Counted from the first letter of the stretch, positions 1-6,610 are shown. The stretch: DNA of 11,942 nucleotides from Patescibacteria group bacterium (GCA_030917625.1 JAUPUJ010000015.1:1-11942), one strand, 5' to 3'. The notes: generated by a model not told the origin, from the sequence alone. Translations and numbers: made by a program.

Positions 1-68
1 ACAGCCACCAGCAATACGCCAGTGAACAGACTCAGTTCCCAGACCGTCAAATAGGACCTTCTCTTCAT
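1..68 (-). CDS. 5' end of an unidentified membrane-anchored protein (partial)
   Basis: Only the first 22 codons are in the window; the gene continues past position 1. The reading starts at an ATG (complement of 66-68) preceded by a textbook SD (AAGGAG, 7 nt spacing). The visible N-terminus begins MKRRSYLTVWELSLFTGVLL: a positively charged start followed by a hydrophobic stretch, which suggests a signal anchor or first membrane segment. A consensus promoter lies about 75-100 bp upstream (143-172). I do not recognise a family from so few residues. The strong SD sets it apart from the conserved genes at 567-9266 and matches the accessory-looking genes at the other end of the window. Confidence 0.6.
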   Translation of the reverse strand, partial: MKRRSYLTVWELSLFTGVLLVA

Positions 69-142
69 GGTTTTCTCCTTCTTCCGTTTTCAAAGTTCTA
101 ACAACAAAGAGCTATACATAGTGCATAGCCCCTCATAATCAT

Positions 143-172
143 ATTATATCATATAACTACCCTATTTGTCAA
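143..172 (-). promoter_or_regulatory. Consensus sigma-70 type promoter for the partial gene at 1-68
   Basis: On the minus strand, a perfect -35 TTGACA (complement of 167-172) and perfect -10 TATAAT (complement of 143-148) are separated by 18 bp. Transcription would start near 136 and run leftward into the SD and ATG at 68. The -35 box shares bases 171-172 with the left arm of the large terminator palindrome at 171-212. Confidence 0.75.
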
Positions 173-212
173 TAAGGATAAAAGCCCTATAAATAGGGCT
201 TTTATCCTTATT
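171..212. terminator. Perfect 19-bp palindrome, bidirectional intrinsic terminator
   Basis: The arms are AATAAGGATAAAAGCCCTA (171-189) and its exact reverse complement at 194-212, with a TAAA loop. The GC core is small (GCCCTA/TAGGGC) and is flanked by A-rich and T-rich stretches on both sides. It can therefore terminate leftward transcription arriving from the tRNA block or rightward transcription. It separates the tRNA-Ile region from the promoter of the leftmost gene. Confidence 0.7.
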
Positions 213-227
213 GATTTAAGTTAAATT

Positions 228-246
228 TGGTGGGTGAACCAGGATT
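228..246 (-). pseudogene. Relic of a tRNA 3' end with encoded CCA
   Basis: Read on the minus strand this is the T-loop end, the CCTGG 3' T-stem strand, the acceptor strand TTCACCC, discriminator A and CCA. On the plus strand, 231-247 (TGGGTGAACCAGGATTC) matches 457-473 of the tRNA-Ile gene (TGGGCGCACCAGGACTC) at 14 of 17 bases, in the same orientation. No 5' T-stem, anticodon arm or D arm is present, so it is not a functional tRNA. It could be a displaced attachment-site remnant of tRNA-Ile or the 3' end of a different lost tRNA. Confidence 0.5.
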
Positions 247-414
247 CTCCCCCTACGGGGGTGCGGGTACTTTTAAAGTCTTGAACACACAATAGGACTC
301 TCGGGCTACACTCGCTGGTGACTTTCTGGTTTGCTCCCCTAATCACTCGCAAACATAGAAAGTCCTTTCGAGTCCTGACGCAAGTGAAGCAGTTCACTTG
401 CTCTGCGCCCACTT

Positions 415-442
415 AAAAAACAAAAACGCCTCACAAGGCGTT
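415..442 (-). terminator. Intrinsic terminator of the tRNA-Ile gene
   Basis: On the minus strand the stem AACGCCT/AGGCGTT (complement of 425-431 and 436-442, 4-nt loop) is followed by a T-rich run (complement of 415-426). It lies 15 nt past the mature tRNA 3' end. Confidence 0.8.
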
Positions 443-456
443 AAAGTTTTATCAAG

Positions 457-529
457 TGGGCGCACCAGGACTCGAACCTGGGACCACAGAGGTATAAGCT
501 CTGCGCTCTACCAACTGAGCTATGCGCCC
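457..529 (-). tRNA. tRNA-Ile, anticodon UAU (reads AUA)
   Basis: The complement folds as a canonical 73-nt cloverleaf: acceptor GGGCGCA/TGCGCCC, D arm GCTC...GAGC, anticodon stem CAGAG/CTCTG with loop CTTATAC, T stem CCAGG/CCTGG around TTCGAGT, discriminator A. Loop positions 34-36 are TAT, so the anticodon is UAU and the tRNA should read AUA directly. Most bacteria read AUA with a CAU tRNA modified to lysidine by TilS. The 3' CCA is not encoded (the genomic bases are CTT), so CCA must be added by nucleotidyltransferase. A promoter and a terminator bracket the gene. Confidence 0.93.
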
Positions 530-543
530 AAAATAACTTCTTT

Positions 544-572
544 ACTATACGAAAAAAGAGATAGGGTTACAA
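544..572 (-). promoter_or_regulatory. Promoter of tRNA-Ile
   Basis: On the minus strand, -35 TTGTAA (complement of 567-572) and -10 TATAGT (complement of 544-549) are 17 bp apart, which places the start near 537, about 8 nt before the mature tRNA 5' end. The -35 box contains the truB stop codon (567-569), so the two genes are packed together without a gap. Confidence 0.65.
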
Positions 573-1364
573 GTCTACACAATCACTACTGCCCCAATCC
601 CCGACTTTTGTTCTTTTAATAGAATAAGCTAGGGCGGGCACACCAAGTTCGGCTCCAATATTTTCCGCAAGCACCCTCATATAAGTGCCTGACGAGGATT
701 CGACCACCACCTTCACCACCAGCCAATCTTCAGCACTAACTCCTAATAAAGATTGCCATTTACTCAAAATTTCAGCTTGTCTGAAATCACCAGTAACTAA
801 ATTAATTTTATTAAAAATAGAATCAAGCAAAGTGACTGAATTTATATTGTAAGAATCTACCATCTTAATAGAATAAATTTCCACTTCTTTATGGAAAGTT
901 TTCCCATCAAGACCAGGACTAGAAAATTTTGGAGCCAGCTGATTACGAACCCCTACAAACCGAGCTATGGTTTCTGGTATAGATTTAAGATCAATAAATT
1001 TTGACCCAATATTTTTAATTAAACCCAAAACATCACCTGAATCAGTCGAAACCCCAAACAAAATTTCGACTTCATAAGTTTTTGGTAAATTTAAATACTG
1101 ATCTTTATTAAATCGCACATCGCCAACAAGTAAAACCAAAATACCTGAAGCTAGTGGATCAAGTCGCCCCGCATAAGTTATTTTCTCTGATACCAAATCC
1201 GGTCTATGTAATTTTAATTGCCCAATAACATCCAGTGGAGATAGTCCAACCGGCTTCCAAACACAAATTACCTCACCACGAGTGGCCGTTTTTTCTTTAT
1301 TCAGATTTAATTTCAGGAACCACTGCTTGAACTTCTTGTTTATGTTCAGGAATTTTAATGCCAT
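567..1364 (-). CDS. truB: tRNA pseudouridine(55) synthase TruB, catalytic domain only
   Basis: TruB converts U55 in the T loop of tRNAs to pseudouridine. Visible motifs include KPVGLSPLDVI near the start, the catalytic YAGRLDPLASG motif with the nucleophilic Asp, YEVEILFGVSTDSGD, QLAPKFSSP, and the C-terminal GTYMRVLAENIGAELG plus KRTKVG segments. The protein stops soon after, with no PUA-like C-terminal domain. Homology begins near 1280, but the reading frame has no ATG, GTG or TTG between the ftsH stop (1297) and that point. The nearest canonical start is the ATG at 1364 (used here), overlapping ftsH by 68 nt. Other candidates are ATG 1385, TTG 1400, or a CTG at 1304-1302 straddling the ftsH stop region. 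No SD is visible, so initiation is probably coupled to ftsH translation. Identity is secure; the start is not. Confidence 0.9.
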   Translation of the reverse strand: MALKFLNINKKFKQWFLKLNLNKEKTATRGEVICVWKPVGLSPLDVIGQLKLHRPDLVSEKITYAGRLDPLASGILVLLVGDVRFNKDQYLNLPKTYEVEILFGVSTDSGDVLGLIKNIGSKFIDLKSIPETIARFVGVRNQLAPKFSSPGLDGKTFHKEVEIYSIKMVDSYNINSVTLLDSIFNKINLVTGDFRQAEILSKWQSLLGVSAEDWLVVKVVVESSSGTYMRVLAENIGAELGVPALAYSIKRTKVGDWGSSDCVDL

Positions 1365-3234
1365 GTTTTTTAAGTTCAGCTTCATACTCGGCTCGTTCAA
1401 TAGTTTCTACCTTAACTAATTCTAGAGACAATCCATGTAAAGCTGTTTTATTTTCTTCAATTAAAGTTTCCGCTCGCTTCTGCGCTGTCTTCATAATACT
1501 AGATACTTCTTCATCAATAATAGCCCAAGTCGCTTCCGAAGCATTTTTTTCAGACAGCCGCACATCACCAATTAAAGATGTAGATTGACTACCAAAATCT
1601 ATCGGACCAATTTTGTCGCTCATACCAAATCGAGTCACCATAGAGCGAGCCAGACTAGTGGCCACTTGAATATCATTAGAAGCTCCGGTAGAAATATCAT
1701 CAAAAATCATTTGCTCTACCACATAACCACCAAGCGAGACTGCAATATCATCCAGAAAATCTTTTTTAGTATTCATTTTCTTGTCTTCAAAAGGTAATTT
1801 CAATGTATACCCAGCCGCATGACCCCGGGAAATAATCGAAACTTTATGAACAGGGTCAGCATTAGGGAGGAGCGACGCTACCAGAGCATGTCCCATTTCA
1901 TGATAAGCCGTCACCTTTTTTTCATATTCATTTAAAATATGACTCTTACGCTCGGGCCCTAACATAACTTTTTCGACACTTTCTAAAATATCTAATTGAA
2001 TTATTTCTTTTCTGTCTCTGCGAGCCGCAAAAATTGCCGCTTCATTCATTAAGTTAGCGAGATCAGCTCCAGAAAAACCTGGAGTTCTCTGGGCTACTGT
2101 TCGTAAATTTACATCAGCTGCTAGAGGTTTTTTACGAGCATGAATTTTTAAAATTTCCTCCCGATCATTAATATCTGGCGCATCCAGCATCACCCTGCGG
2201 TCAAAGCGACCTGGGCGCAACAAGGCCTTATCCAAAACATCTGGTCTATTGGTTGCTGCCATCACTATTAATTGCTCATTAGGTTCAAAGCCATCCATTT
2301 CTACCAAAATCTGATTGAGAGTTTGTTCTCTTTCATCATTGCCTCCACCCATACCGCCTCCCCGATGACGACCAATGGCATCAATTTCATCAATGAAGAT
2401 AATGGCGGGGGCTGATTTTTTGGCCATTTTAAATAAATCTCTAACTCGAGAAGCCCCTACTCCTACAAACATTTCTACAAATTCAGAACCAGATAAATAA
2501 AAGAACGGTACTCTAGCTTCGCCTGCCACCGCTCGAGCCAATAAGGTTTTACCAGTACCCGGAGCACCCATCATCAGTACCCCCTTAGGAATTTTAGCTC
2601 CAATATCTAAAAACTTTTTAGGAAATTTCAAAAAATCGACAATTTCAGCCAATTCTTCTTTAGCTTCTTTTAACCCCGCCACATCAGCAAAAAGCACTTT
2701 TTGACTTTCGTCGTTTGGGTCAATGATTTTAGCCTTCGATTGGCCAAAAGAAAAAGCTTGCATTGATGAACCTTTCATCTGGCGTGAGATATACCAGAAA
2801 AATAATACTAGAAATAACACTGGTACTAAAAATGGCAACAGATTTAAAAACCAAAATTTAAAACCAGTTTCTTTTTCGATAGTGACATCAACCGATGATA
2901 ATCGACTACCAGAAACACCATAATTAACTAGGGTTTCAGACAAAGAAGAATCGGCTTCTTTTTTCGCTTTTTGTTCTACCCCCGCTACAGTGGTCACTTT
3001 CAAATCTTCTCCAGAGACAATTATTTTTGATATATTACCAGCTTCCACCGCTTGAGCTAAAGTCGACAAAGACACTTCTTCAATTTTGGCTTCTTTTTCA
3101 ATCAAAGTGCCATAAATAATAACCACGATTATTAAGCCCAAAAGAGTGAGGCCAATCTGTCCCCCAAACTGGCCCCAAATAATGGCATTTTTCTTTAGTG
3201 GAGAGACTGACTTATTGTTTGTTTTTTTAGACAT
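1297..3234 (-). CDS. ftsH: ATP-dependent zinc metalloprotease FtsH
   Basis: FtsH is a membrane-anchored AAA+ protease that extracts and degrades membrane and soluble proteins, including tmRNA-tagged ones in studied bacteria. From the ATG at 3234 (MSKKTNNK, 645 aa) the order is: TM1 (about 25-44), FtsH extracellular domain, TM2 (about 126-149), Walker A GAPGTGKT (223-230), Walker B IIFIDEID, second region of homology ending RPGRFDRR, zinc site HEMGH (445-449), and the later acidic zinc-ligand segment GASNDIQVAT. Length is normal for the family. An in-frame GTG at 3267 would add 11 residues (MLCHFVIYFIF); I prefer 3234 because the usual short polar N-terminus follows it. No SD is visible. It is followed by overlapping truB and preceded by a small membrane protein gene, possibly co-transcribed. 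Confidence 0.97.
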   Translation of the reverse strand: MSKKTNNKSVSPLKKNAIIWGQFGGQIGLTLLGLIIVVIIYGTLIEKEAKIEEVSLSTLAQAVEAGNISKIIVSGEDLKVTTVAGVEQKAKKEADSSLSETLVNYGVSGSRLSSVDVTIEKETGFKFWFLNLLPFLVPVLFLVLFFWYISRQMKGSSMQAFSFGQSKAKIIDPNDESQKVLFADVAGLKEAKEELAEIVDFLKFPKKFLDIGAKIPKGVLMMGAPGTGKTLLARAVAGEARVPFFYLSGSEFVEMFVGVGASRVRDLFKMAKKSAPAIIFIDEIDAIGRHRGGGMGGGNDEREQTLNQILVEMDGFEPNEQLIVMAATNRPDVLDKALLRPGRFDRRVMLDAPDINDREEILKIHARKKPLAADVNLRTVAQRTPGFSGADLANLMNEAAIFAARRDRKEIIQLDILESVEKVMLGPERKSHILNEYEKKVTAYHEMGHALVASLLPNADPVHKVSIISRGHAAGYTLKLPFEDKKMNTKKDFLDDIAVSLGGYVVEQMIFDDISTGASNDIQVATSLARSMVTRFGMSDKIGPIDFGSQSTSLIGDVRLSEKNASEATWAIIDEEVSSIMKTAQKRAETLIEENKTALHGLSLELVKVETIERAEYEAELKKHGIKIPEHKQEVQAVVPEIKSE

Positions 3235-3271
3235 GAAAATAAAGTAAATAACAAAGTGACATAACACCAGG

Positions 3272-3299
3272 AGTATAGCAAATTACCCCATAAGGTAAA
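3272..3299 (-). promoter_or_regulatory. Possible ftsH promoter
   Basis: On the minus strand, TTTACC (complement of 3294-3299) and TATACT (complement of 3272-3277) are spaced 16 bp. Start would fall near 3265, giving a leader of about 30 nt to the ATG at 3234. The -10 is good and the -35 moderate. Confidence 0.45.
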
Positions 3300-3326
3300 C
3301 CCCTAGAGAAAAGTTAAAACCGTAGT

Positions 3327-3581
3327 TTAAATTGCAGTTGTAGAAGACGAATTGGTATTATTAATATTTCCAGTAGTAGTGGCTAGGCCTTGATCAAATA
3401 AAGCTTGATTCATTTCTATTCCTTCTTCGGAGTAAGTAGCATCTCCAGCCCCAGGAATAAGGGACACCCCCAAAACAAAGACCACACCAAAAATAAAAAC
3501 AGCCAAAACTACACCAATAGACACCCCCACCTCTTCAGTTAAATCCTTGTCGCTCTTCTTATTGTTTAAATCATCAGACAT
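3327..3581 (-). CDS. Small single-pass membrane protein, unknown function
   Basis: An 84-residue protein with a charged N-terminus (MSDDLNNKKSDKDLTEEVG), one clear hydrophobic segment (about residues 20-43, GVVLAVFIFGVVFVLGVSLI) and a low-complexity Thr/Asn/Ser-rich C-terminus that is probably extracellular. I do not recognise a family. It precedes ftsH on the same strand with a 92-bp gap to the preferred ftsH start, and sits back-to-back with the ECF sigma gene. It has its own good promoter at 3592-3621, whose start lies only about 4 nt before the ATG, so the mRNA would be nearly leaderless. An FtsH modulator or substrate is possible but nothing in the sequence proves it. Confidence 0.65.
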   Translation of the reverse strand: MSDDLNNKKSDKDLTEEVGVSIGVVLAVFIFGVVFVLGVSLIPGAGDATYSEEGIEMNQALFDQGLATTTGNINNTNSSSTTAI

Positions 3582-3591
3582 AATTGCTTTT

Positions 3592-3621
3592 ATTGTAATG
3601 ACAACAGAAGGCTGGTGTCAA
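3592..3621 (-). promoter_or_regulatory. Promoter of the 84-aa membrane protein gene
   Basis: On the minus strand, a perfect -35 TTGACA (complement of 3616-3621), 18-bp spacer and -10 TACAAT (complement of 3592-3597). Predicted start near 3585, about 4 nt from the ATG at 3581. Confidence 0.65.
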
Positions 3622-3626
3622 ACTTT

Positions 3627-3655
3627 TTGTATCTCAAGACTAAATATTGCATAAT
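3627..3655 (+). promoter_or_regulatory. Promoter of the ECF sigma operon
   Basis: TTGTAT (3627-3632) and CATAAT (3650-3655) are spaced 17 bp, with a start near 3662 and a leader of about 46 nt. The leader contains a weak AGGGG/CCCCT hairpin (about 3658-3677). The motif is housekeeping-like; I saw no convincing ECF-type autoregulated promoter (GGAAC...CGTC at proper spacing). Confidence 0.5.
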
Positions 3656-3707
3656 ATAGGGGTAAGAAAACTCCCCTTTAACCGTCTTATAACTTAGCCC
3701 TAGATCT

Positions 3708-4202
3708 GTGACAGTGTCAGAATTTACCAAGCTTTATGATGACCATGCGGATGCGATTTATCGTTATTGCTTTTTTAGATTGTCTCAAAATAAGGCCTTA
3801 GCTGAAGATTTAGTTCAAGAAGCCTATATGCGAACCTGGAAAGCTGTGGCCTCTGGTCAACAAATAGACAATGGGAAAACCTTTCTTTTTACCGTCGCCC
3901 ACAACTTAGTTATCGACACTTATCGAAAGAAACAAACCTTTTCTCTAGACAATCTAACCGACGCTGGTTTTTCTCCGGAAGATAAAAGTAATGTCTCCCC
4001 TCAAACACAGGCTGAAATCAGTGAGATGTTAGTTCACATCAATAAATTACCAGATAATTATAGACAGGTAATTTTACTGAGATTTGTCGAAAATCTAGGA
4101 CCGAAAGATATAGCTGAAATTGTTGGTGAAAGTGAGAATAATGTTTCCGTTAGACTGAACCGAGCTATAACTCAGCTCAAAAATGAAATGAACCCAGAAT
4201 AA
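3708..4202 (+). CDS. ECF-type RNA polymerase sigma factor
   Basis: A 164-residue sigma-70 family protein with only regions 2 and 4, the ECF layout. Region 2 spans about residues 8-77 (FTKLYDDHADAIYRYCFFRL, ALAEDLVQEAYMRTWKA, and the DNA-melting part FTVAHNLVIDTYRKK). Region 4 spans about 105-160 (INKLPDNYRQVILLRFVENL, then the helix-turn-helix PKDIAEIVGESENNVSVRLNRA). A GTG is used as start; a second GTG two codons later is an alternative. No clear SD precedes it. The next gene starts about 10 nt after the stop and encodes a membrane protein of a type often found beside such sigma factors, so the two probably form a sigma/anti-sigma pair. Confidence 0.93.
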   Translation: MTVSEFTKLYDDHADAIYRYCFFRLSQNKALAEDLVQEAYMRTWKAVASGQQIDNGKTFLFTVAHNLVIDTYRKKQTFSLDNLTDAGFSPEDKSNVSPQTQAEISEMLVHINKLPDNYRQVILLRFVENLGPKDIAEIVGESENNVSVRLNRAITQLKNEMNPE

Positions 4203-4212
4203 TTTGTATATT

Positions 4213-5082
4213 ATGGAAAATTTAGAATCAAAATTTAATAAAATAAAAGAGATAGCTCTAGATCAGAATGTTAAAAACGACATTCGTTTTCGGGTATTAA
4301 ATTTTGTTCAGGAAAATCCTAAAGTCGCTTCGCCACAAATTTCACCTTTTTATAGTTGGACTAGTATTTTCTACCAAAGACAACTCATTGGAACTTTAAC
4401 TATTATGATTTTACTCTTTGGTGTACCGGTTAGTGCTAAAGAGGCTTTGCCCAACAACTTTCTATACCCAATTAAAATTAAGGTGACCGAACCTTTGGTG
4501 ACCTTGTTTACATCCAATCAAACCAGTTCTGATTTGAGGTCTCTAGAATTGGCATCGAAAAGATTAGAGGAAGCCGTAACTTTAGCTAAAAGAAATGAAC
4601 TCACTCCGGAAATTGAGCAAAACTTGATTGATAATTTGTCTAAAAATATTTCAGCTTTTAAAATGACTCGACTGAAAGAGTCTGATAACTCCAGTCAATC
4701 TGCTAATTATGCGATCAGTGAAGATTCAGCTGTCCAAACTTTTGAGGATGCCGACAATGCTCGCAATATAGAAAACATGGAATTAGAAAATACTAGCACG
4801 GGCGATGCTATGCTTATGATGAGCGCCCCAGCAGAAGAAACTATGATGTTGAAAAAATCACCGGCTACCACCACTGAAGATCTACCAATTGAAGATGCTG
4901 ACGAAATAACAGACAGAGAAACTAATAGACCAGGTAAAATCGTCAACCCGCGCCTCCAAGATTTAGCCAATACCCTAAACGACTACAAACAAGATTTAAA
5001 AAACGAAAGCCAGTCTAATCGTAATGATTACAAATTACTCAAAGCTATTGATAAGGAATTAGAGAATTTAAATTCTATATAA
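4213..5082 (+). CDS. DUF5667-like membrane protein, presumed anti-sigma partner
   Basis: From ATG 4213 the protein has 289 residues: a cytosolic N-terminus of about 55 residues, one transmembrane segment (LIGTLTIMILLFGVPVSA), then an outer region. Just after the membrane come KEALPNNFLYPIKIKVTEPL and a helical RSLELASKRLEEAVTLAKR segment, which match the DUF5667 pattern (A-LPG-x-LYPVK, then Leu/Glu-rich helices). The rest is acidic and low in complexity, ending in a coiled-coil-like helix (DLANTLNDYKQDLKNE). Cytosolic N-terminus, single TM and position after an ECF sigma gene all fit a membrane anti-sigma factor, though no classical zinc anti-sigma motif (HxxxCxxC) is present. A TTG at 4204 is a less likely start. 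Confidence 0.75.
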   Translation: MENLESKFNKIKEIALDQNVKNDIRFRVLNFVQENPKVASPQISPFYSWTSIFYQRQLIGTLTIMILLFGVPVSAKEALPNNFLYPIKIKVTEPLVTLFTSNQTSSDLRSLELASKRLEEAVTLAKRNELTPEIEQNLIDNLSKNISAFKMTRLKESDNSSQSANYAISEDSAVQTFEDADNARNIENMELENTSTGDAMLMMSAPAEETMMLKKSPATTTEDLPIEDADEITDRETNRPGKIVNPRLQDLANTLNDYKQDLKNESQSNRNDYKLLKAIDKELENLNSI

Positions 5083-5121
5083 AAAAATAAGAGCCCTACA
5101 CACCAGTGGTATGTAGGGCTC
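5081..5121 (-). terminator. Intrinsic terminator of the zip-doxX operon
   Basis: A 10-bp stem pairs GAGCCCTACA (5091-5100) with TGTAGGGCTC (5112-5121). On the minus strand it is followed by TTATTTTTTT (complement of 5081-5090), the correct layout for stopping leftward transcription from doxX. On the plus strand no T run follows directly, so it is at best a weak terminator for the sigma operon. Confidence 0.8.
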
Positions 5122-5128
5122 CGCGGAA

Positions 5129-5166
5129 GGAGAAACGCCATGTCACCGGACACGTCGTTCATCTCC
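5129..5166 (+). promoter_or_regulatory. Nested hairpin that would sequester a strong SD
   Basis: GGAGA (5129-5133) pairs with TCTCC (5162-5166), AACG (5134-5137) with CGTT (5156-5159), and TGTC (5141-5144) with GACA (5149-5152). The first strand carries the SD of the 16-codon ORF starting at 5140, and the start codon lies inside the fold. It looks like a translational switch or attenuator, or simply a compact structured RNA after the sigma operon. Confidence 0.4.
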
Positions 5167-5190
5167 ACAATAACTCATATATTTTTTTAG
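5140..5190 (+). CDS. Possible 16-codon small ORF with a strong SD
   Basis: ATG at 5140 is preceded by GGAAGGAG with 7 nt spacing, the best SD in the core part of the window. The peptide would be MSPDTSFISTITHIFF and ends in TAG at 5188-5190, overlapping the convergent doxX stop by a few bases. The composition (Ser/Thr then Phe) recalls no known leader peptide. It could be a translated small protein, a leader peptide or chance; the coincidence of SD, start, stop and a fold enclosing them is the reason to list it. Confidence 0.35.
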   Translation: MSPDTSFISTITHIFF

Positions 5191-5744
5191 TCAAGCCACT
5201 TTTTAAACATTCTCCCCTTTTGCCATGGCGTACCTAAAAGCGGTAGTGCGTAACGATCCAGTCCCCAAAATCCAGCCACTTTCCAGCCGAGCATTAATAA
5301 TACTCCCAAAACAAATAATATCGGATTACTACTTAGAGTGCCGGCTAACATAAAATTAAAGTTCATAAATAAACCAAAGAAAGCCGCAATACCTGTAAAT
5401 AATCCCAAAATTAGAGCCAGGCCAACTAAAAATTCCCCCCAAGCGACCAGTCCTGACCATAACACCACATTTGGCAAAACAATATTTTGTAAAAAATCAG
5501 CATACCACATAGCCACATCAGGATGAGCGCCAGCAGTTTTTTCTAAAGCTCCAGAAATAAATCCAGTTAGCGCGTTCCCCGCTTTTTCACCCACCCAAGC
5601 TTCATTTTGCAATTTACCAAATCCAGCTGTGAGAAATATATAGCCCACATAAACTCGCACCGGAAGCCAAATGGGGGCGACCTTAGGATTATTGAAAATA
5701 AAATTTGTTAATGGTGAATCTTCTATCCTTTTGATATCAAACAT
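5187..5744 (-). CDS. DoxX-family integral membrane protein
   Basis: A 185-residue protein with four predicted membrane segments (about 24-43, 92-115, 117-136, 141-162). The PVRVYVGYIFLTAGFGKL start of helix 1 and the WGEFLVGLALILGLFTGIAA block with its conserved acidic residue are typical of DoxX/DoxD-like proteins. Members have been linked to quinone or thiosulfate redox reactions and oxidative stress responses, but the function here is unknown. A loop of about 45 residues between helices 1 and 2 (WVGEKAGNALTGFISG) matches the larger DoxX-like variants seen in small-genome bacteria. It follows the ZIP gene by 16 nt on the same strand, so the two are probably co-transcribed. There is no SD; the upstream gap is purely AT-rich. 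Confidence 0.85.
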   Translation of the reverse strand: MFDIKRIEDSPLTNFIFNNPKVAPIWLPVRVYVGYIFLTAGFGKLQNEAWVGEKAGNALTGFISGALEKTAGAHPDVAMWYADFLQNIVLPNVVLWSGLVAWGEFLVGLALILGLFTGIAAFFGLFMNFNFMLAGTLSSNPILFVLGVLLMLGWKVAGFWGLDRYALPLLGTPWQKGRMFKKWLD

Positions 5745-5760
5745 AATTTAAATATTAAAA

Positions 5761-6600
5761 TTATAATAAAAATTCTTCATGATGATCTTCGTCGCCTTCG
5801 ATATGATGTTCATCTTCTTCATGTGCATGGGAGTGGCCAGAAATCGAACTAATAAATAACATTACTATTATACCTAAAATAACCGCGAAAAGGTGTTTAA
5901 TCATTTTAAATTTATCTGATCCCACATGTTGGGTAATGTCGGGCAACAAATCGCGCACAATTACATACCAAAAGCCACCAGCCGAAAAAGCTAAAAGAGG
6001 TGCTAGTAAATAGTCATAATCAGAAACATAAAATCCTAAAGCAATACCAATAAAAATAGTGGCTGACACCAAAAAATTTCGAAATAAAGCACCCCCCGTA
6101 GAAAAACCGGCTTCCCTTAAAACAAAAAACTCCGCTACTTCTTGAACTAATTCATGTAAAAAAATTGCACCGGCTGTCGCGATTCCAATTTGCACATCAA
6201 GTAAAAAAGCTGGAACCAATAAAATTCCATCACCTATATTATGAACTGCATCCCCCAACAACATCCGCCTGGCATCAATATGAGAGTGCTTACCCCTATC
6301 ATCACAATCTGATATTTCTTGGCCATGATGATGGTGAGCATTGGGCACTAACCGAATAGCAAAATGTAAAAAAATCGCGCCACCTAAAAGACTAACGACA
6401 ACTACATTAATGGAGGTCGCAAGCTCTAGAGCCTCGACCACAAGAAGTACTACAGTCACCGCAAACACTCCGAGCGCAAAACTGGTCAAGTATTTCAGCC
6501 GAGGCGCCAGCCACAGGCCGGCACTTCGCCAGATAAAAAAAACTCCAGCCAGTGAAGCGAGCATAATGGTAAAACCGGCAATAATTGGGCCCAGCCACAT
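5761..6600 (-). CDS. ZIP-family divalent metal transporter
   Basis: A 279-residue polytopic protein with about eight hydrophobic segments. The two metal-site helices are clear: DAVHNIGDG (HNxxDG, 120-125) and FLHELVQEVAEF (HExxxE-like, 149-154). A His cluster (HHHH near 89-92 and HSH near 105-107) occupies the cytosolic loop before them, as in many ZIP proteins, and the C-terminus is rich in His, Glu and Asp (SGHSHAHEEDEHHIEGDEDHH). The family imports zinc, iron or manganese; the exact metal cannot be told from the sequence. It is first in an operon with doxX and divergent from the YibE/F gene, whose product also has a His-rich end. Its promoter (6611-6639) would give an almost leaderless mRNA. 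Confidence 0.92.
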   Translation of the reverse strand: MWLGPIIAGFTIMLASLAGVFFIWRSAGLWLAPRLKYLTSFALGVFAVTVVLLVVEALELATSINVVVVSLLGGAIFLHFAIRLVPNAHHHHGQEISDCDDRGKHSHIDARRMLLGDAVHNIGDGILLVPAFLLDVQIGIATAGAIFLHELVQEVAEFFVLREAGFSTGGALFRNFLVSATIFIGIALGFYVSDYDYLLAPLLAFSAGGFWYVIVRDLLPDITQHVGSDKFKMIKHLFAVILGIIVMLFISSISGHSHAHEEDEHHIEGDEDHHEEFLL

Positions 6601-6610
6601 ATATTTAAAT

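Larger units (their letters stand above)
228..456. repeat. Hairpin-rich non-coding block downstream of tRNA-Ile
   Basis: I see no gene in 213-456. The block contains: a CCCCC/GGGGG hairpin (249-261, loop TAC); a long stem pairing 320-327 with 357-364 and 330-334 with 349-353; a perfect 9-bp hairpin, GCAAGTGAA (380-388) with TTCACTTGC (393-401); and an inverted copy of the tRNA-Ile 3' end split into two 11-nt pieces (367-377 and 404-414), which pair exactly with 466-476 and 454-464. The 380-401 hairpin sits between the two pieces, as if inserted there. The overall order resembles the block after the tmRNA at 9675-9887. Confidence 0.6.

Noticed and set aside
221..619. ORFs across the tRNA-Ile block on both strands (221-412 minus, 398-619 plus)
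   Set aside because: One is inside the hairpin-rich repeat; the other is antisense to the tRNA and the truB end. No SD and no protein-like composition.
3650..3690. ECF-type autoregulated promoter upstream of the sigma gene
   Set aside because: A CGTC is present at about 3683 but there is no GGAAC-like element at the required distance; the housekeeping-type promoter is the better fit.
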